Shown: positions 1 to 8,816, counted from the stretch's first letter. The stretch: DNA of 64,000 bases from Pontibacter chinhatensis (GCF_900113285.1 NZ_FOOT01000002.1:744001-808000); one strand, 5' to 3'. The notes: a model not told the origin generated them from the letters alone. Translations and numbers: made by a program.

Positions 1-2
1 CC

Positions 3-185
3 CTGGTTTTTAATCCGGTTTCCTATTTCTCCAAAGAGGGCAAGCAACGGCGAAAGCTCCGGAAATACTTAACTAAGGAGGAAGAAAAGCGCCAGCGACA
101 GGAGGTAGAGCGGCTAAGGCAGGAACAGGAGGAGGCCAAACAGAACTATAACCGCTTCTTTAAAGACAACACCGGCTACCAGTAA
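3..185 (+). CDS. C-terminal end of a hypothetical protein (5' truncated by window)
   Basis: An open frame enters from the left edge (first full codon at 3) and ends at TAA 183-185, giving 60 C-terminal residues. The tail is strongly charged (KEGKQRRKLRKYL, then a Glu/Gln/Arg-rich probable helix) and ends NTGYQ. The 'NPVSYFSKEGKQ' type of ending resembles the tail of carboxypeptidase-like regulatory-domain proteins of Bacteroidota, but this is only a weak recollection; too little is visible to name it. It reads in the same direction as uvsE, 55 bp downstream. The opposite-strand frame here looks like a shadow. Confidence 0.55.
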   Translation: MVFNPVSYFSKEGKQRRKLRKYLTKEEEKRQRQEVERLRQEQEEAKQNYNRFFKDNTGYQ

Positions 186-240
186 AGCAGCCAAACAATC
201 CGGCGCCTCGTAGGTTGAGAGTATACTTTTACCTGAACCT

Positions 241-1140
241 ATGAAAATCGGATACCCCTGCATCAACGAGGCCCTCGACTGTAGCTCTTCCCGCACCTTC
301 CGGCTTGCCTCTTACTCAGAAGAGCGCCTTATTGCCACCGTGGAGCAGAACCTGGCCTGTTTGCGCCGCATCCTGGAGTATAACGTGCAGCACGGCCTGC
401 TCTTTTTCCGCCTCACCTCCGGGCTGGTGCCCTTCGCCTCGCACGAGGTAAACCAGTATAACTGGCAGGAGCACTTTAAAATGACGTTCCGGCGGCTGGG
501 CAGCTACATCAAAAACAATAATATGCGCATCTCCATGCATCCCGACCAATTTGTGGTGCTCAACTCGCCCAACGAGCAGACGGTGCGCAACAGCATTGCC
601 GAACTCGTGTACCAGGGAAGTATACTCGATTTGATGGAGCTGGACACCACGGCCAAGTTGCAGATACACGGCGGCGGCGCCTACGGTGACAAGCCCGCGG
701 CTATTCAGCGCTTTGCCGAAGTATACCACACCCAGCTGCCTGAGGCCGTAAAGGCCCGCCTCTGCGTGGAGAACGACGACCGCACCTATACCTTACAGGA
801 CTGCCTGCAACTGCACGAGCTGACCGGTATGCCCGTTATTTTTGACAACCTGCACCACGAGTGCGTGAACAACGGCGAGCCCATGCGTGAGGCTGTGGAA
901 ATGGCCGCCACCACCTGGCAACCCGACAAAGACGGCATCCTGATGATGGACTATAGCTCACAGGCCCCTAACGAGCGGCGCGGCAAGCATGTGCAAAGTA
1001 TAGAAGAGCAGCTTTTCCACGATTTCCTGGCAGAAACCGAGGGGCTGGACATGGACATCATGCTGGAGATAAAGGACAAGCAGGAAAGTGCCCTTAAAGC
1101 CCGCGACCTGGCGCAGCGGATGGGCCGTCTAAAAGTATGA
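241..1140 (+). CDS. uvsE: UV damage endonuclease (UvdE/UvsE)
   Basis: A 299-residue TIM-barrel endonuclease of the UVDE family, which nicks DNA 5' of UV photoproducts and so starts an excision repair route independent of UvrABC. Family signatures in order: MKIGYPCIN at the N-terminus, SMHPDQFVVLNSP near residue 100, IHGGGAYGDK near 143, VENDDRTY near 175, FDNLHHE near 200, and DIMLEIKDKQESA near the C-terminus. These carry the His/Asp/Glu residues that bind the metals. Length is normal. The ATG at 241 starts the conserved N-terminus. Its last 12 bp overlap the convergent DUF4112 gene. Confidence 0.95.
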   Translation: MKIGYPCINEALDCSSSRTFRLASYSEERLIATVEQNLACLRRILEYNVQHGLLFFRLTSGLVPFASHEVNQYNWQEHFKMTFRRLGSYIKNNNMRISMHPDQFVVLNSPNEQTVRNSIAELVYQGSILDLMELDTTAKLQIHGGGAYGDKPAAIQRFAEVYHTQLPEAVKARLCVENDDRTYTLQDCLQLHELTGMPVIFDNLHHECVNNGEPMREAVEMAATTWQPDKDGILMMDYSSQAPNERRGKHVQSIEEQLFHDFLAETEGLDMDIMLEIKDKQESALKARDLAQRMGRLKV

Positions 1141-1647
1141 GGCAGCCACGTTCCAGAGCCATTCGGCTAGCTGCCACAGCACCCATACCAGCAGCACCAG
1201 TATCAGCACCAGCCCTATCAACACGCCCGCAATAATGTTTTTGCCGCTGCCCTGGTACCTGCCCTCCTCGTAGTGGCGGCGCAGCAGGCGCACGTTGCGC
1301 TCGTTGGCCTTAAAGGCGAAGTCGAAGATGTTGCCAATAAGCGGAATGCTGCCCAGCACCACATCCAGGGCGATGTTGATCATCATCAGCACAATCAGTT
1401 TGCCACTGGCCCCGTGGCGCGCCATTGTCATTACCAGCGCAGCCGATACACCGAAAGAGGCCAAATCGCCCACAAAGGGTACCAAACCCAAAAGCGGGTC
1501 CAGGCCAAAACGGAAGTTGGTGCCGGGCAGCCGGAACTGGTTGTCCATCAGGTAGGTGATGTGGTCTACCCACTTCAGCTTCTCAGATTGAGGCGTGCGG
1601 GTGTAGTGCGTGTTTGGTGTTACCATACGGCTTATACGGTGGGGCAT
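1129..1647 (-). CDS. DUF4112 domain-containing membrane protein
   Basis: 172 residues. The central part (DHITYLMDNQFRLPGTNFRFG, then LDPLLGLVPFVGDL) is the DUF4112 signature. Hydrophobic segments lie around residues 50-70, 85-105 and 135-165, the last probably a C-terminal membrane anchor followed by aromatic residues. The function of the family is not known. The gene is convergent with uvsE and the two stop regions overlap by 12 bp, so no separate terminator fits between them. Confidence 0.85.
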   Translation of the reverse strand: MPHRISRMVTPNTHYTRTPQSEKLKWVDHITYLMDNQFRLPGTNFRFGLDPLLGLVPFVGDLASFGVSAALVMTMARHGASGKLIVLMMINIALDVVLGSIPLIGNIFDFAFKANERNVRLLRRHYEEGRYQGSGKNIIAGVLIGLVLILVLLVWVLWQLAEWLWNVAASYF

Positions 1648-1663
1648 GTAGCAAAGGTATACT

Positions 1664-1888
1664 TTAAGGCACCATGCTACGGTGGCTGTTAAATTTAGCC
1701 TTCCGCTGCTTCTTGGCGGCTACGTGGTAGTACTTTTTATGCTTCTTGTTTTTCTTGAGTGTCTTCTTGCCACCCTTTTTAAAAAGGCCGCTCAGGAGCT
1801 TGGGCCCATCTGCCGCAGCGTGTGCCGGAGCGTTATAAGAAACGCTGCCTGCCAGAAGCAGCAGCGCCAATGCCAGTATTCTAACCAT
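1664..1888 (-). CDS. small secreted lysine-rich protein
   Basis: From the ATG at 1888 the product has 74 residues: a hydrophobic signal peptide (MVRILALALLLLAGSVS, probable cut after AHA), then a very basic tail with KKGGKKTLKKNKKHKK. An upstream in-frame start at 1912 would add 8 residues before the signal peptide and is less likely. No family recognised. The basic, low-complexity mature part suggests a surface- or polymer-binding peptide, which is inference only. Confidence 0.55.
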   Translation of the reverse strand: MVRILALALLLLAGSVSYNAPAHAAADGPKLLSGLFKKGGKKTLKKNKKHKKYYHVAAKKQRKAKFNSHRSMVP

Positions 1889-1957
1889 ATGCCAGCAGGA
1901 TAAATAACCCATCTGTTAAACGTAAAATACCATGAAAGCGTATGGCTGCAAACATAA

Positions 1958-2003
1958 AAAAGGAGCCGTAATCAGCTCTAAGTCACTGATTACGGCTCCC
2001 TTT
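1958..2003 (-). terminator. Rho-independent terminator after the repetitive lipoprotein gene
   Basis: Inverted repeat with a 14-bp perfect stem (arms 1962-1975 and 1986-1999) and a 10-nt loop. On the minus strand a run of T follows, 20 nt past the stop codon at 2024. Confidence 0.8.
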
Positions 2004-2023
2004 ACCAGGATAGCCCTGTTGGT

Positions 2024-2425
2024 CTAGTTCTTTCCCTTGCCTTTTCCGGGGTGGCCTTTGCCTGCGTTACCTTTACCTGCATTGCCTTTGCCAGAATTTC
2101 CCTTACCAGGCTGGGCCTTGCTGCCGCCTTTATGCCCGGCACTGGTGGCATTGTGGCTTTTTACCACTACCACGGTCGTGTTGCCGCCTTTGCCATTGCC
2201 TCTGTGCTTGGTATGGCCAGGGTTGGTGGTGCGTGGGTGATGCGGGTTGTTAGTGTTCTTATACCAGCCCTTGTGCAGGCCGTTATCCTTTTTGGTAGCA
2301 GACTTGCTCTTGCTCACCACCACTACTTTACCGTTTTTGTCCGTCTTTTTGCGGGAGATGTGGCATGAAGACATCATCACTACGGCCACCAGCACACATA
2401 ATACTCTTACAAAAGTATACTTCAT
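2024..2425 (-). CDS. repetitive Gly/Lys-rich lipoprotein
   Basis: 133 residues. The N-terminus is a type II signal peptide with lipobox VMMSSC (Cys21). The mature part is basic and of low complexity: KKTDKNGK, a Thr/Asn/His-rich middle with a VVVVKS strand, and a C-terminal tandem block of pentapeptides GKGNS/GKGNA/GKGNA/GKGHP ending GKGKGKN. No known domain. The pentapeptide repeat is also visible in DNA as a short tandem repeat around 2030-2110. Probably an envelope or matrix protein (inference). Confidence 0.65.
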   Translation of the reverse strand: MKYTFVRVLCVLVAVVMMSSCHISRKKTDKNGKVVVVSKSKSATKKDNGLHKGWYKNTNNPHHPRTTNPGHTKHRGNGKGGNTTVVVVKSHNATSAGHKGGSKAQPGKGNSGKGNAGKGNAGKGHPGKGKGKN

Positions 2426-2605
2426 CGGGCTTATAATTAGGAATTATTTGAGGCTACAGCCAATGTAGCCGCTGCTAATATACAGCAATGTTTCAATTAA
2501 TTCCTAACCTCCCCGCCCGGAAGCTACACAATCTGCAATTGGGCGGAAAAAGCTGTGCAACTACGGCATATTGCTTTTCTAACAAAGTATATTTTTAATC
2601 GCAGC

Positions 2606-4117
2606 TCAGGCCTGCACCAGCTCTGCTTCCTGCAACAGGAAGTGCCCGCCTACACTATTTTTTCTGGCCAGGCAGGCTTCTATTGTCAGGGCAGCTACCG
2701 TTAACAGGTTCCGCAGTTCCCATACTTCCCCCGACAAGGCTAACGCATACTTTTGTAACTGCAGCCGCAGCAACCGCACCTGCTCCTGTGCCTGCTCTAG
2801 CCAGCTGTGGGTTCGCTCGATGCCTACCTTTTCCCACATCAGCTGTCGCAGCGCAGCCTTTAAACCTGACACGTCCGGTGAAGCTTGGCCTGCGGGAATT
2901 TCCGGCACTTCCATACTTTCTGGTAACTCATACTTTTGCGCCACGACATGCGCCGCCGCGGCTTTGCCGAACACCACCCCTTCCAGCAGTGAATTACTGG
3001 CCAACCGGTTAGCCCCATGCACGCCCGTGCAGGCCACCTCGCCCACTGCGTACAGGCCCGGAACCGAGGTTTGCCCGTGCAGATTTGTCGCCACGCCGCC
3101 GCACTGGTAATGCGCCGCCGGCACTACGGGTATAAAGTCTATAGCGGCATCGATGCCTATACTTATACATTTGTTGTAGATGAGCGGAAAGTGCTGCTGC
3201 AAATGTTCCTCGGGCAGGTGCCGTGCGTCCAAGTATAAACAGGGTGAGTGGTGGTGCTGCATCTCATGGTAAACGGCGCGGGCCACCACGTCGCGCGGGG
3301 CCAGCGAGCCTTGCAGGTGGTAACGGCGCATAAACCGGCTGCCATCCGGCAACACCAGCTCGGCCCCTGCCCCACGCAGCGCCTCACTTATCAGAAAAGT
3401 GTCTTCGGATGCCGGGTTATAGAGCGCCGTCGGGTGAAATTGAAAAAACTCCATGTGGCTGACCTGGGCCCCTGCACGGTAGGCCATGGCCAGCCCGTCG
3501 CCGGTAGCTATTTTGGGGTTGGTGGTGTGCTGGTATACTTGCCCCGAGCCGCCCGTGGCCAGCACCACGGCTCTGGCAAGTATGGCTTTGGGTTCACCGG
3601 TCTTCAGGTCCAGCAGCTGCACGCCATGGCAGGAACCGTGCTGCAGCAGTAGCTCCAGGGCCATGTGGTGCTCCAGTATGGTGATGTTTGGGTGTTGCCG
3701 CGCCGCCTGCCCCTGTACCTGCTGCAGTCTCAGGCCGGTGTGGTCCTTCACGTGCACAATGCGGTGTTGGCTGTGGCCGCCCTCCAGCCCCAAGGCTATA
3801 CTTTTCTTTTTGTCTGTATCAAAGGCAACGCCTTGCTCCTGCAGCCAGTTTATACTTTCCGGCGCCCGCCCCACCATAAACCGCACCGCCGCCTCGTTGC
3901 AGAGGCCGGCACCGGCAAGTAGCGTATCCTGCACATGCTGCTCAAAGGAGTCTGCTGCGGCGAGCACGGCCGCAATGCCGCCCTGGGCAAACAGGGTATT
4001 CGTTTCGGAAATCGCCGCCTTGCACACCACCGCCACCCGGCCATGCGCCGCCGCCTCCAGGGCAAATGTTAAGCCGGCCACACCGCTGCCCAGCACCACA
4101 TAATCAAAGGATACCAT
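2606..4117 (-). CDS. nadB: L-aspartate oxidase
   Basis: A 503-residue FAD enzyme that oxidises L-aspartate to iminoaspartate, the first step of de novo NAD synthesis. Visible: the N-terminal dinucleotide fold (YVVLGSGVAGLTFALEAA), TLFAQGGIAAVL, ATGGSGQVYQHTTNP, the succinate-dehydrogenase-like stretch MEFFQFHPTAL, PRDVVARAV, HYQCGGV, and GANRLASNSLLEG near residue 365. The length is close to that of characterised NadB proteins. The start codon lies 2 nt after the nadA stop, so the genes are translationally coupled. nadC is not in the window. Confidence 0.96.
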   Translation of the reverse strand: MVSFDYVVLGSGVAGLTFALEAAAHGRVAVVCKAAISETNTLFAQGGIAAVLAAADSFEQHVQDTLLAGAGLCNEAAVRFMVGRAPESINWLQEQGVAFDTDKKKSIALGLEGGHSQHRIVHVKDHTGLRLQQVQGQAARQHPNITILEHHMALELLLQHGSCHGVQLLDLKTGEPKAILARAVVLATGGSGQVYQHTTNPKIATGDGLAMAYRAGAQVSHMEFFQFHPTALYNPASEDTFLISEALRGAGAELVLPDGSRFMRRYHLQGSLAPRDVVARAVYHEMQHHHSPCLYLDARHLPEEHLQQHFPLIYNKCISIGIDAAIDFIPVVPAAHYQCGGVATNLHGQTSVPGLYAVGEVACTGVHGANRLASNSLLEGVVFGKAAAAHVVAQKYELPESMEVPEIPAGQASPDVSGLKAALRQLMWEKVGIERTHSWLEQAQEQVRLLRLQLQKYALALSGEVWELRNLLTVAALTIEACLARKNSVGGHFLLQEAELVQA

Positions 4118-4119
4118 CG

Positions 4120-5163
4120 TTAGGAGAAGGCCAGCATCCGCTCAATCGGAGCCAAGGCGCGTTTCATGATTTCTTCTTCCAACCTCACCTCAAACAGCGC
4201 TTCCTGAGCCGTGCCAATCGCCCGCAAAGCCTCCAGGGTGTTTTGTATGCTGATTTGTTTCATGTGCGGACACTTGATGCAGGGCACGATAAACTCCTTC
4301 TCCGGGTACATGCCGCGCAGGGTGGCGCCCAAATCGCACTCCGAGCCAAGTATAAACTGGCGGATCTGGCTCTCGCCAACAAAGCGGATAATGTCGGAGG
4401 TACTGCCCACCACGCCGCCGGCACCCGTAAAAGCGTCAGAAACCGTGTTATCCGGTACCTCCCAATGTACCAGCACCTGCGCCTCGGGGTACATCAGTTT
4501 CAGGCCGTTGATGCGCTGCGGCGTGAACTGCTCGTGCACCTCGCAGCGGCCTTCCCAAAGTATAAGCTCCTTGCCTGTTTCGGCCTTAATCTTGGTTTGC
4601 AGGTTGCGGCCCATGTATAAGTCGGGCAAAAAGATGAGCTTGTCGCCGCCCAGCGAGCGGGCAATGTCCATGGCGTTGCGCGAGGTGCAGCAGATGTCGG
4701 ACTCGGCCTTGGTTTCGGCGTAGGTGTTGATGTAGGCCACCACCGGCACGCCCGGATGTTGTTCTTTTAGCCTGCGCACATCGGCCCCGGTTATACTTTC
4801 GGCCAGCGAGCAGCCGGCCTCAAAGCTGGGCAGCAGCACCTGTTTGGCAGGATTCAGGATTTTGGCAGTCTCGGCCATGAACTTTACGCCGCAGAAGATG
4901 ATGTAATCGGCCTCCACGTTTTTAGCCGCCACGCTCAGGCCCAGCGAGTCGCCCACAAAATCGGCGATGCCGCCATCCTGGTGCTTTACCTGCAGCTCGG
5001 CAGGCATATAGAAGTGCGACAGTACGACGGCGTTTTTCCGGCGCTTCAGCTCACGTATCTCTTCTACGGCGGCCAGCAGTCCGGCCTCTTCCCGCTCAGG
5101 CAGGGCATCAGGATTCATGGCGCTCAGTTTCTGCAGAAACGCGCTTTTGGTTTGTGTTAGCAT
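4120..5163 (-). CDS. nadA: quinolinate synthase A
   Basis: A 347-residue [4Fe-4S] enzyme that condenses iminoaspartate with dihydroxyacetone phosphate to quinolinate. Candidate cluster cysteines sit in IIFCGVKFMAETA, GSECDLGATLRG and PCIKCPHM; substrate-site motifs include LSHFYMPAELQ, DSLGLS, AYINTYAETKAESD and FLPDLYMGRN. It is the first gene of the nadAB operon (2-nt gap to nadB). The 129 bp upstream of its start (to the Rrf2 gene stop) contain no clear -7 box. Confidence 0.96.
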   Translation of the reverse strand: MLTQTKSAFLQKLSAMNPDALPEREEAGLLAAVEEIRELKRRKNAVVLSHFYMPAELQVKHQDGGIADFVGDSLGLSVAAKNVEADYIIFCGVKFMAETAKILNPAKQVLLPSFEAGCSLAESITGADVRRLKEQHPGVPVVAYINTYAETKAESDICCTSRNAMDIARSLGGDKLIFLPDLYMGRNLQTKIKAETGKELILWEGRCEVHEQFTPQRINGLKLMYPEAQVLVHWEVPDNTVSDAFTGAGGVVGSTSDIIRFVGESQIRQFILGSECDLGATLRGMYPEKEFIVPCIKCPHMKQISIQNTLEALRAIGTAQEALFEVRLEEEIMKRALAPIERMLAFS

Positions 5164-5292
5164 GATTCGGTAATGGATAATAAGGAGTTATGAATGCAAA
5201 GGGATTTACAAACAGGAACCAAAGCGCAGCATCCGACAGATAAACCTGAGCCGTGCTCATACTTTTACGCCCATAAATCCGGCTTCTAAACC

Positions 5293-5751
5293 TTAGCTCT
5301 GTGGCTCAGCCTCGTGCACGTTGGTGATAAAATAATTGCCCGAGTTCACCCCATCCACCAGCGTCTGTATGGTTTTGGTGCTGAAGGTCTTGAGCACCTG
5401 GTTGCGATAGGCTTTAATATCGTCGTGCAGCGGGCAGGGGTGGGTATCGGAGCACTGCTTCATGCCCATACCGCACTTGCGGAACATCTCCAGCCCGTCG
5501 ATGGTTTGCACCACTTCCAGGATGCTTATCTCGCTGGCCGGCCGGTGCAGGAAGAATCCCCCGCCCGGTCCTTTAATGGAGGCGATGACTCCTTTGCGCA
5601 CCAGGTCCTGCAGGATTTTGCCTATAAAATGCATGGGCAGCTCCAGTTCCTTAGCGATATCTTTCATCCCTACTTTCAGCCCCTGTGCGTCGTTCAGGGC
5701 GACGTACACAATGGCGCGCAGGGCATATTCTGCTGTTTTAGATAGTAGCAT
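5293..5751 (-). CDS. Rrf2-family transcriptional regulator with three clustered cysteines
   Basis: 152 residues from the ATG at 5751; the frame is open to 5862 but the family N-terminus (MLLSKTAEYALRAIVYVA) starts here. Winged helix with KDIAKELELP and the GPGGGFFL wing. The C-terminal half has KCGMGMKQCSDTHPCPLH, Cys-X6-Cys-X5-Cys, the place where NsrR (X4, X5) and IscR (X5, X5) bind [2Fe-2S] or [4Fe-4S] clusters. It is the last gene of the NO-stress operon, so an NsrR-like NO sensor is the likeliest role (inference). Candidate targets are the palindromes upstream of this operon and the nos cluster. Confidence 0.9.
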   Translation of the reverse strand: MLLSKTAEYALRAIVYVALNDAQGLKVGMKDIAKELELPMHFIGKILQDLVRKGVIASIKGPGGGFFLHRPASEISILEVVQTIDGLEMFRKCGMGMKQCSDTHPCPLHDDIKAYRNQVLKTFSTKTIQTLVDGVNSGNYFITNVHEAEPQS

Positions 5752-5792
5752 GTTTAAAAACTCCGTTCGTCTAACACTAACACGGCTGCAAG

Positions 5793-6119
5793 TTACGCCT
5801 TCCGTTCCAGTTGCCGCATGCCTTCCTCCGTAATCATGTCCATACTCCAGGGCGGCGACCACACCAGGTTTATTTTTACGTCCAGACTCGGAAAACGCTT
5901 GAGCAGGATTTGCTCGGCCGCCGTTCGGATGGTGCCGCTCATCGGGCAGCCCGGGGTGGTCAGGGTCATGTCCACCGCCAGTTCCCCCTCCTCGCTCAGG
6001 CTCACCTGGTACACCAGCCCCAGGTCCACGATATTGATGCCCACTTCCGGGTCGATGATATATTTGAGGGTCTCGTACACCTCCTGGCCGAAGTCTTCAG
6101 GCAGATTTTGCGTTTCCAT
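5793..6119 (-). CDS. DUF59/MIP18-family metal-sulfur cluster assembly protein (SufT/PaaD-like)
   Basis: 108 residues, one domain. Family signature DPEVGINIVDLGLVY near residues 23-37 and the conserved Cys in TTPGCPMSGT near 58. Members help assemble iron-sulfur clusters. The start overlaps the end of the haem-copper-like gene by 23 bp, so expression is coupled. Its presence with RIC and an Rrf2 regulator supports a role for the operon in cluster repair after NO or oxygen damage (inference). Confidence 0.88.
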   Translation of the reverse strand: METQNLPEDFGQEVYETLKYIIDPEVGINIVDLGLVYQVSLSEEGELAVDMTLTTPGCPMSGTIRTAAEQILLKRFPSLDVKINLVWSPPWSMDMITEEGMRQLERKA

Positions 6120-7407
6120 AGGGAAAAGGTTTTAAGTCGTGTGCTTTGTGCAGCAGCATTTGGAACACATTGGCCGTGTACAGCAGCGAGGTAAGGGTAA
6201 ATCCGATGGCCCCGCCCAGTATAACCTGCTGGCTGCGCAGCAGCACCCCGGCCACTAGAAGTATAAAACCGAGCAGGTAGCTGATGTTTTGCCAGCGCAG
6301 CAGCGTGTGGCTGTACATGTCCTTGGGCATAGGTGTTTTAAAGCGGCCCACGTAATCCTCGTAGGCATGCATCCATACGATAAAAGGCAGGGTTTTAAAC
6401 GTTTGCCCCAGGATGAGCGCCGAGATAAACCCGAAGAAAACCGAGATGCCGTACACCAGGTAAACCGAGGACAGCAGCGATTGCGGCAAGGCCAGCTGGC
6501 TGCTCACCACCAGCACCAGCAGAAGCGGCAACAGCAGCAGGCCCAGTGCCACGAAGGTCTGCTTCATGCCTAAGTCGATGTCCTGTCGCTGGCGCGTTTT
6601 GGCCGCCTGGCGCAGGTATAGCAGGAAGCACGCCACGCCCGCCACCACCAGGGCCGCATACACGGGCAGCAGCGCCGTTTGGAACAGCAGGTGATCCAGT
6701 ATAAACAGGACCAGGCCGGCGTTTATCAGGTTGTAAGACCAGTTCAGTTTTTTGGTTCCCTCGTGGTGCGCCAGCAGGAACATCGGGATTAGCTTAGCCC
6801 CAACGCCGATGATGAGCAGCAGAAACCAGCCCGCCATGCCGATGTGGGCGTGCAGCTTCAGGTAATGCGTGTGCTCCACCGGCAGAAAAGGCATCGTAAA
6901 GTTGACCACCATCAGCAGGCCCACCAGCCCCGTTACCAGCAGCCAAATGGCCGAGGTGACGATGAAATCAGACTCTATCGTCCATTTAGGGGCTTTGCGG
7001 GCTGTTTGCGCCACGTTGATATTGAAAAGGATGAAGGAGATGACCAGGCTGCAGGCGGCCACGTGCATCGGCCAGCCCAGCTCAAAATGCCAGAAACTCC
7101 AGGCCAACAGGATGGTGCCTGCCCCCAGGAAGCCAAAAGCCGCCGTGGCCAGCTTCTCAGAGTATAAGTTGCACTCCAGTACCACGGGCAGCAACTGGTA
7201 CAGTGCCCCGAAGATGACCATGGTCGCCCAGCCCAGCGCCGCCACGTGGGTCAGCGTGAGCAGCTTGGGGTGGAAGTAGTGGCCACCAAAGGCATCGGTG
7301 GAGAAAAGCAACAACACGCCCAAGGCCACGAAAGCCAGGGCTGCAAAAGCGTAGTGCGGCAGCACCACCCATTTGCCCGGCGAGTTTGATGTAGTGGCAG
7401 CGCTCAT
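6097..7407 (-). CDS. polytopic haem-copper-oxidase-like membrane protein
   Basis: 436 residues with about 12 predicted membrane segments. Conserved-looking histidines lie in LLTLTHVAALGWA (helix 2 region) and HTHYLKLHAHIGMAGW, like haem ligands of cytochrome oxidase subunit I or NnrS. The HPEVY motif of genuine terminal oxidases is absent. Similar Bacteroidota proteins are often labelled 'cytochrome c oxidase subunit I'; I do not support oxidase activity. In this operon a role in NO sensing, removal or haem handling is likelier (inference). It lies 63 bp after the DUF2249 gene and overlaps DUF59. Confidence 0.75.
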   Translation of the reverse strand: MSAATTSNSPGKWVVLPHYAFAALAFVALGVLLLFSTDAFGGHYFHPKLLTLTHVAALGWATMVIFGALYQLLPVVLECNLYSEKLATAAFGFLGAGTILLAWSFWHFELGWPMHVAACSLVISFILFNINVAQTARKAPKWTIESDFIVTSAIWLLVTGLVGLLMVVNFTMPFLPVEHTHYLKLHAHIGMAGWFLLLIIGVGAKLIPMFLLAHHEGTKKLNWSYNLINAGLVLFILDHLLFQTALLPVYAALVVAGVACFLLYLRQAAKTRQRQDIDLGMKQTFVALGLLLLPLLLVLVVSSQLALPQSLLSSVYLVYGISVFFGFISALILGQTFKTLPFIVWMHAYEDYVGRFKTPMPKDMYSHTLLRWQNISYLLGFILLVAGVLLRSQQVILGGAIGFTLTSLLYTANVFQMLLHKAHDLKPFPYGNAKSA

Positions 7408-7470
7408 GGTTTCTTTTTTTGAGTTGATAAAGGAGCTTTAGACAAAAGACTTTCTGAAACAGTGTAAAAC

Positions 7471-8310
7471 CTATACCTCACTTGTCGGCTCTCTATAAAT
7501 AAGTAGGTATACTTCGTTCGGACCTACCTCGTTAATGGCTACGTGAAAGCCACGCTCGTCCAACTGCGGCAGCAGGAACTGCGGCACCCGCTTGTGCACC
7601 ACGTACAGCGCCTCGCCTGCCGGCAACTTTTCCAGTTCCCCAAGTATGGTTACCATGGGCTGCGGCATTTCCAGGTGGCGCACATCTACGCGTTTCACCT
7701 TTCCGGCAAAGCGGGCCAGGGTATCTTCAAAGTTGTTTTCAGCGGGCTTTATACTTTCCTCTGCCAAGGGCTCCGCTGCTCCGTTTCGCCAGAAGTAGGT
7801 ATGCACCAGGTCCGGTGACTTTTCCTCGGTAAAGTAGCTGTAGCCTTTCTTTTTAAGTATGGCCATCAGCGGCGTGGGCTCAAACGTGTTGATGAGGAGC
7901 AGGGCGCTGTTTTCTTCTACCTTGTCCACAGCAGCCATAATCTTCCGGAAGGGGTCGTTTCCGGTGGCGATATCTGCGCACACATCCAGCCGGCGCAGGC
8001 GTTCTGCCGGCAGGTTCGCCAGGAAAGCCGGCAACTCAGCGTTGGAAGTATAAACCGGCTGTGCCATACTTTCCGTGCTTTTCCCGGCGGCTACGGTAAA
8101 GCCGAGTGGCGCCAGTTTCTCATAAAACCGCTCTACCTCGCAGCCGCCAATGCGGGCGGCGTCGGCGATGGTTACCCTGGAAGCCAGCACTTTGCGCAGC
8201 AGCGGGTTGCGCAGCTTCTCAAAGTGCTTGTTGATGCTGGCAATGGCCTCAATGGCAGCAGGGTTCTCCTTTATCAGGGCCGAGATTTTGGTGCTGGCTG
8301 CGATTTGCAT
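7471..8310 (-). CDS. DUF1858-DUF2249-DUF2249 protein
   Basis: 279 residues. The N-terminal 70 residues resemble DUF1858 (helical, found near hybrid-cluster and RIC proteins). Two DUF2249 repeats follow: RRLDVCADIATGNDPFRKIMAAV...LLLINTFEPTPLMAIL around residues 105-170, and KRVDVRHLEMPQPMVTILGEL...LYVVHKRVPQFLLPQL around 205-275. DUF2249 is a SirA/TusA-like fold of unknown function that recurs with denitrification genes and is also fused to RIC here. The stop is 2 nt from the start... of the preceding hemerythrin gene's stop region, a tight operon junction. Confidence 0.82.
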   Translation of the reverse strand: MQIAASTKISALIKENPAAIEAIASINKHFEKLRNPLLRKVLASRVTIADAARIGGCEVERFYEKLAPLGFTVAAGKSTESMAQPVYTSNAELPAFLANLPAERLRRLDVCADIATGNDPFRKIMAAVDKVEENSALLLINTFEPTPLMAILKKKGYSYFTEEKSPDLVHTYFWRNGAAEPLAEESIKPAENNFEDTLARFAGKVKRVDVRHLEMPQPMVTILGELEKLPAGEALYVVHKRVPQFLLPQLDERGFHVAINEVGPNEVYLLIYREPTSEV

Positions 8311-8312
8311 GG

Positions 8313-8816
8313 CTACGCTTTAGTAGGTTTGGCTACCCAGAACTCCGGCGTGAACGTGTCGTTGCGCGGGTCGTGCTTGTGTGCCAGCAGCTGCCCGGCC
8401 AGCTCCAAATCGTCGGAGTTCGCCGCCGCCTGCACGTACGGAAACAGCTCGCGTTCCTCCCAACGGATGTGGTCGTTCAGGTCCTGCTCCAGCACCCTGA
8501 ACAGGTCTTTGTTCATGCGGCTGCCTTCCTCTACCAGTTCCACCAGCGCCTCCAGCAGCTTGTGTTCCTCATGCAGCCTTGCCCGCTGCGTATCGTCGTT
8601 TGGCAGCACTCTCTCCAGCAGCCATTCCTCCTCCTGGCAGTGCTCCTTCAGGATATTATCCCAGAAGTAACGCACGTAGGCGCGCATCACCTCCAAATCA
8701 GTTCCGTTCTTGAGCCCCTGGCGCAGTTTCCAGCAAAACAGCAACCCAAAGTGGTGCTCCCGTGACAGCGGAACCAGGCTCTTGTCTCTTTTCTGCGGTG
8801 CGATGGTCTTTTTCAT
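8313..8816 (-). CDS. hemerythrin domain protein
   Basis: 167 residues forming a four-helix hemerythrin-like domain. Candidate di-iron ligands: His in SREHHFGLLF, His/Glu in KEHCQEEEWLLE, His in LHEEHKLLEAL, and HIRWEERELFP, where H-x3-E-x3 is typical of the last helices. Likely binds O2 or NO, or buffers iron. It sits 2 nt upstream of the DUF1858-DUF2249 gene in the NO-stress operon. A 168-bp mobile-looking repeat separates it from scdA. Confidence 0.85.
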   Translation of the reverse strand: MKKTIAPQKRDKSLVPLSREHHFGLLFCWKLRQGLKNGTDLEVMRAYVRYFWDNILKEHCQEEEWLLERVLPNDDTQRARLHEEHKLLEALVELVEEGSRMNKDLFRVLEQDLNDHIRWEERELFPYVQAAANSDDLELAGQLLAHKHDPRNDTFTPEFWVAKPTKA

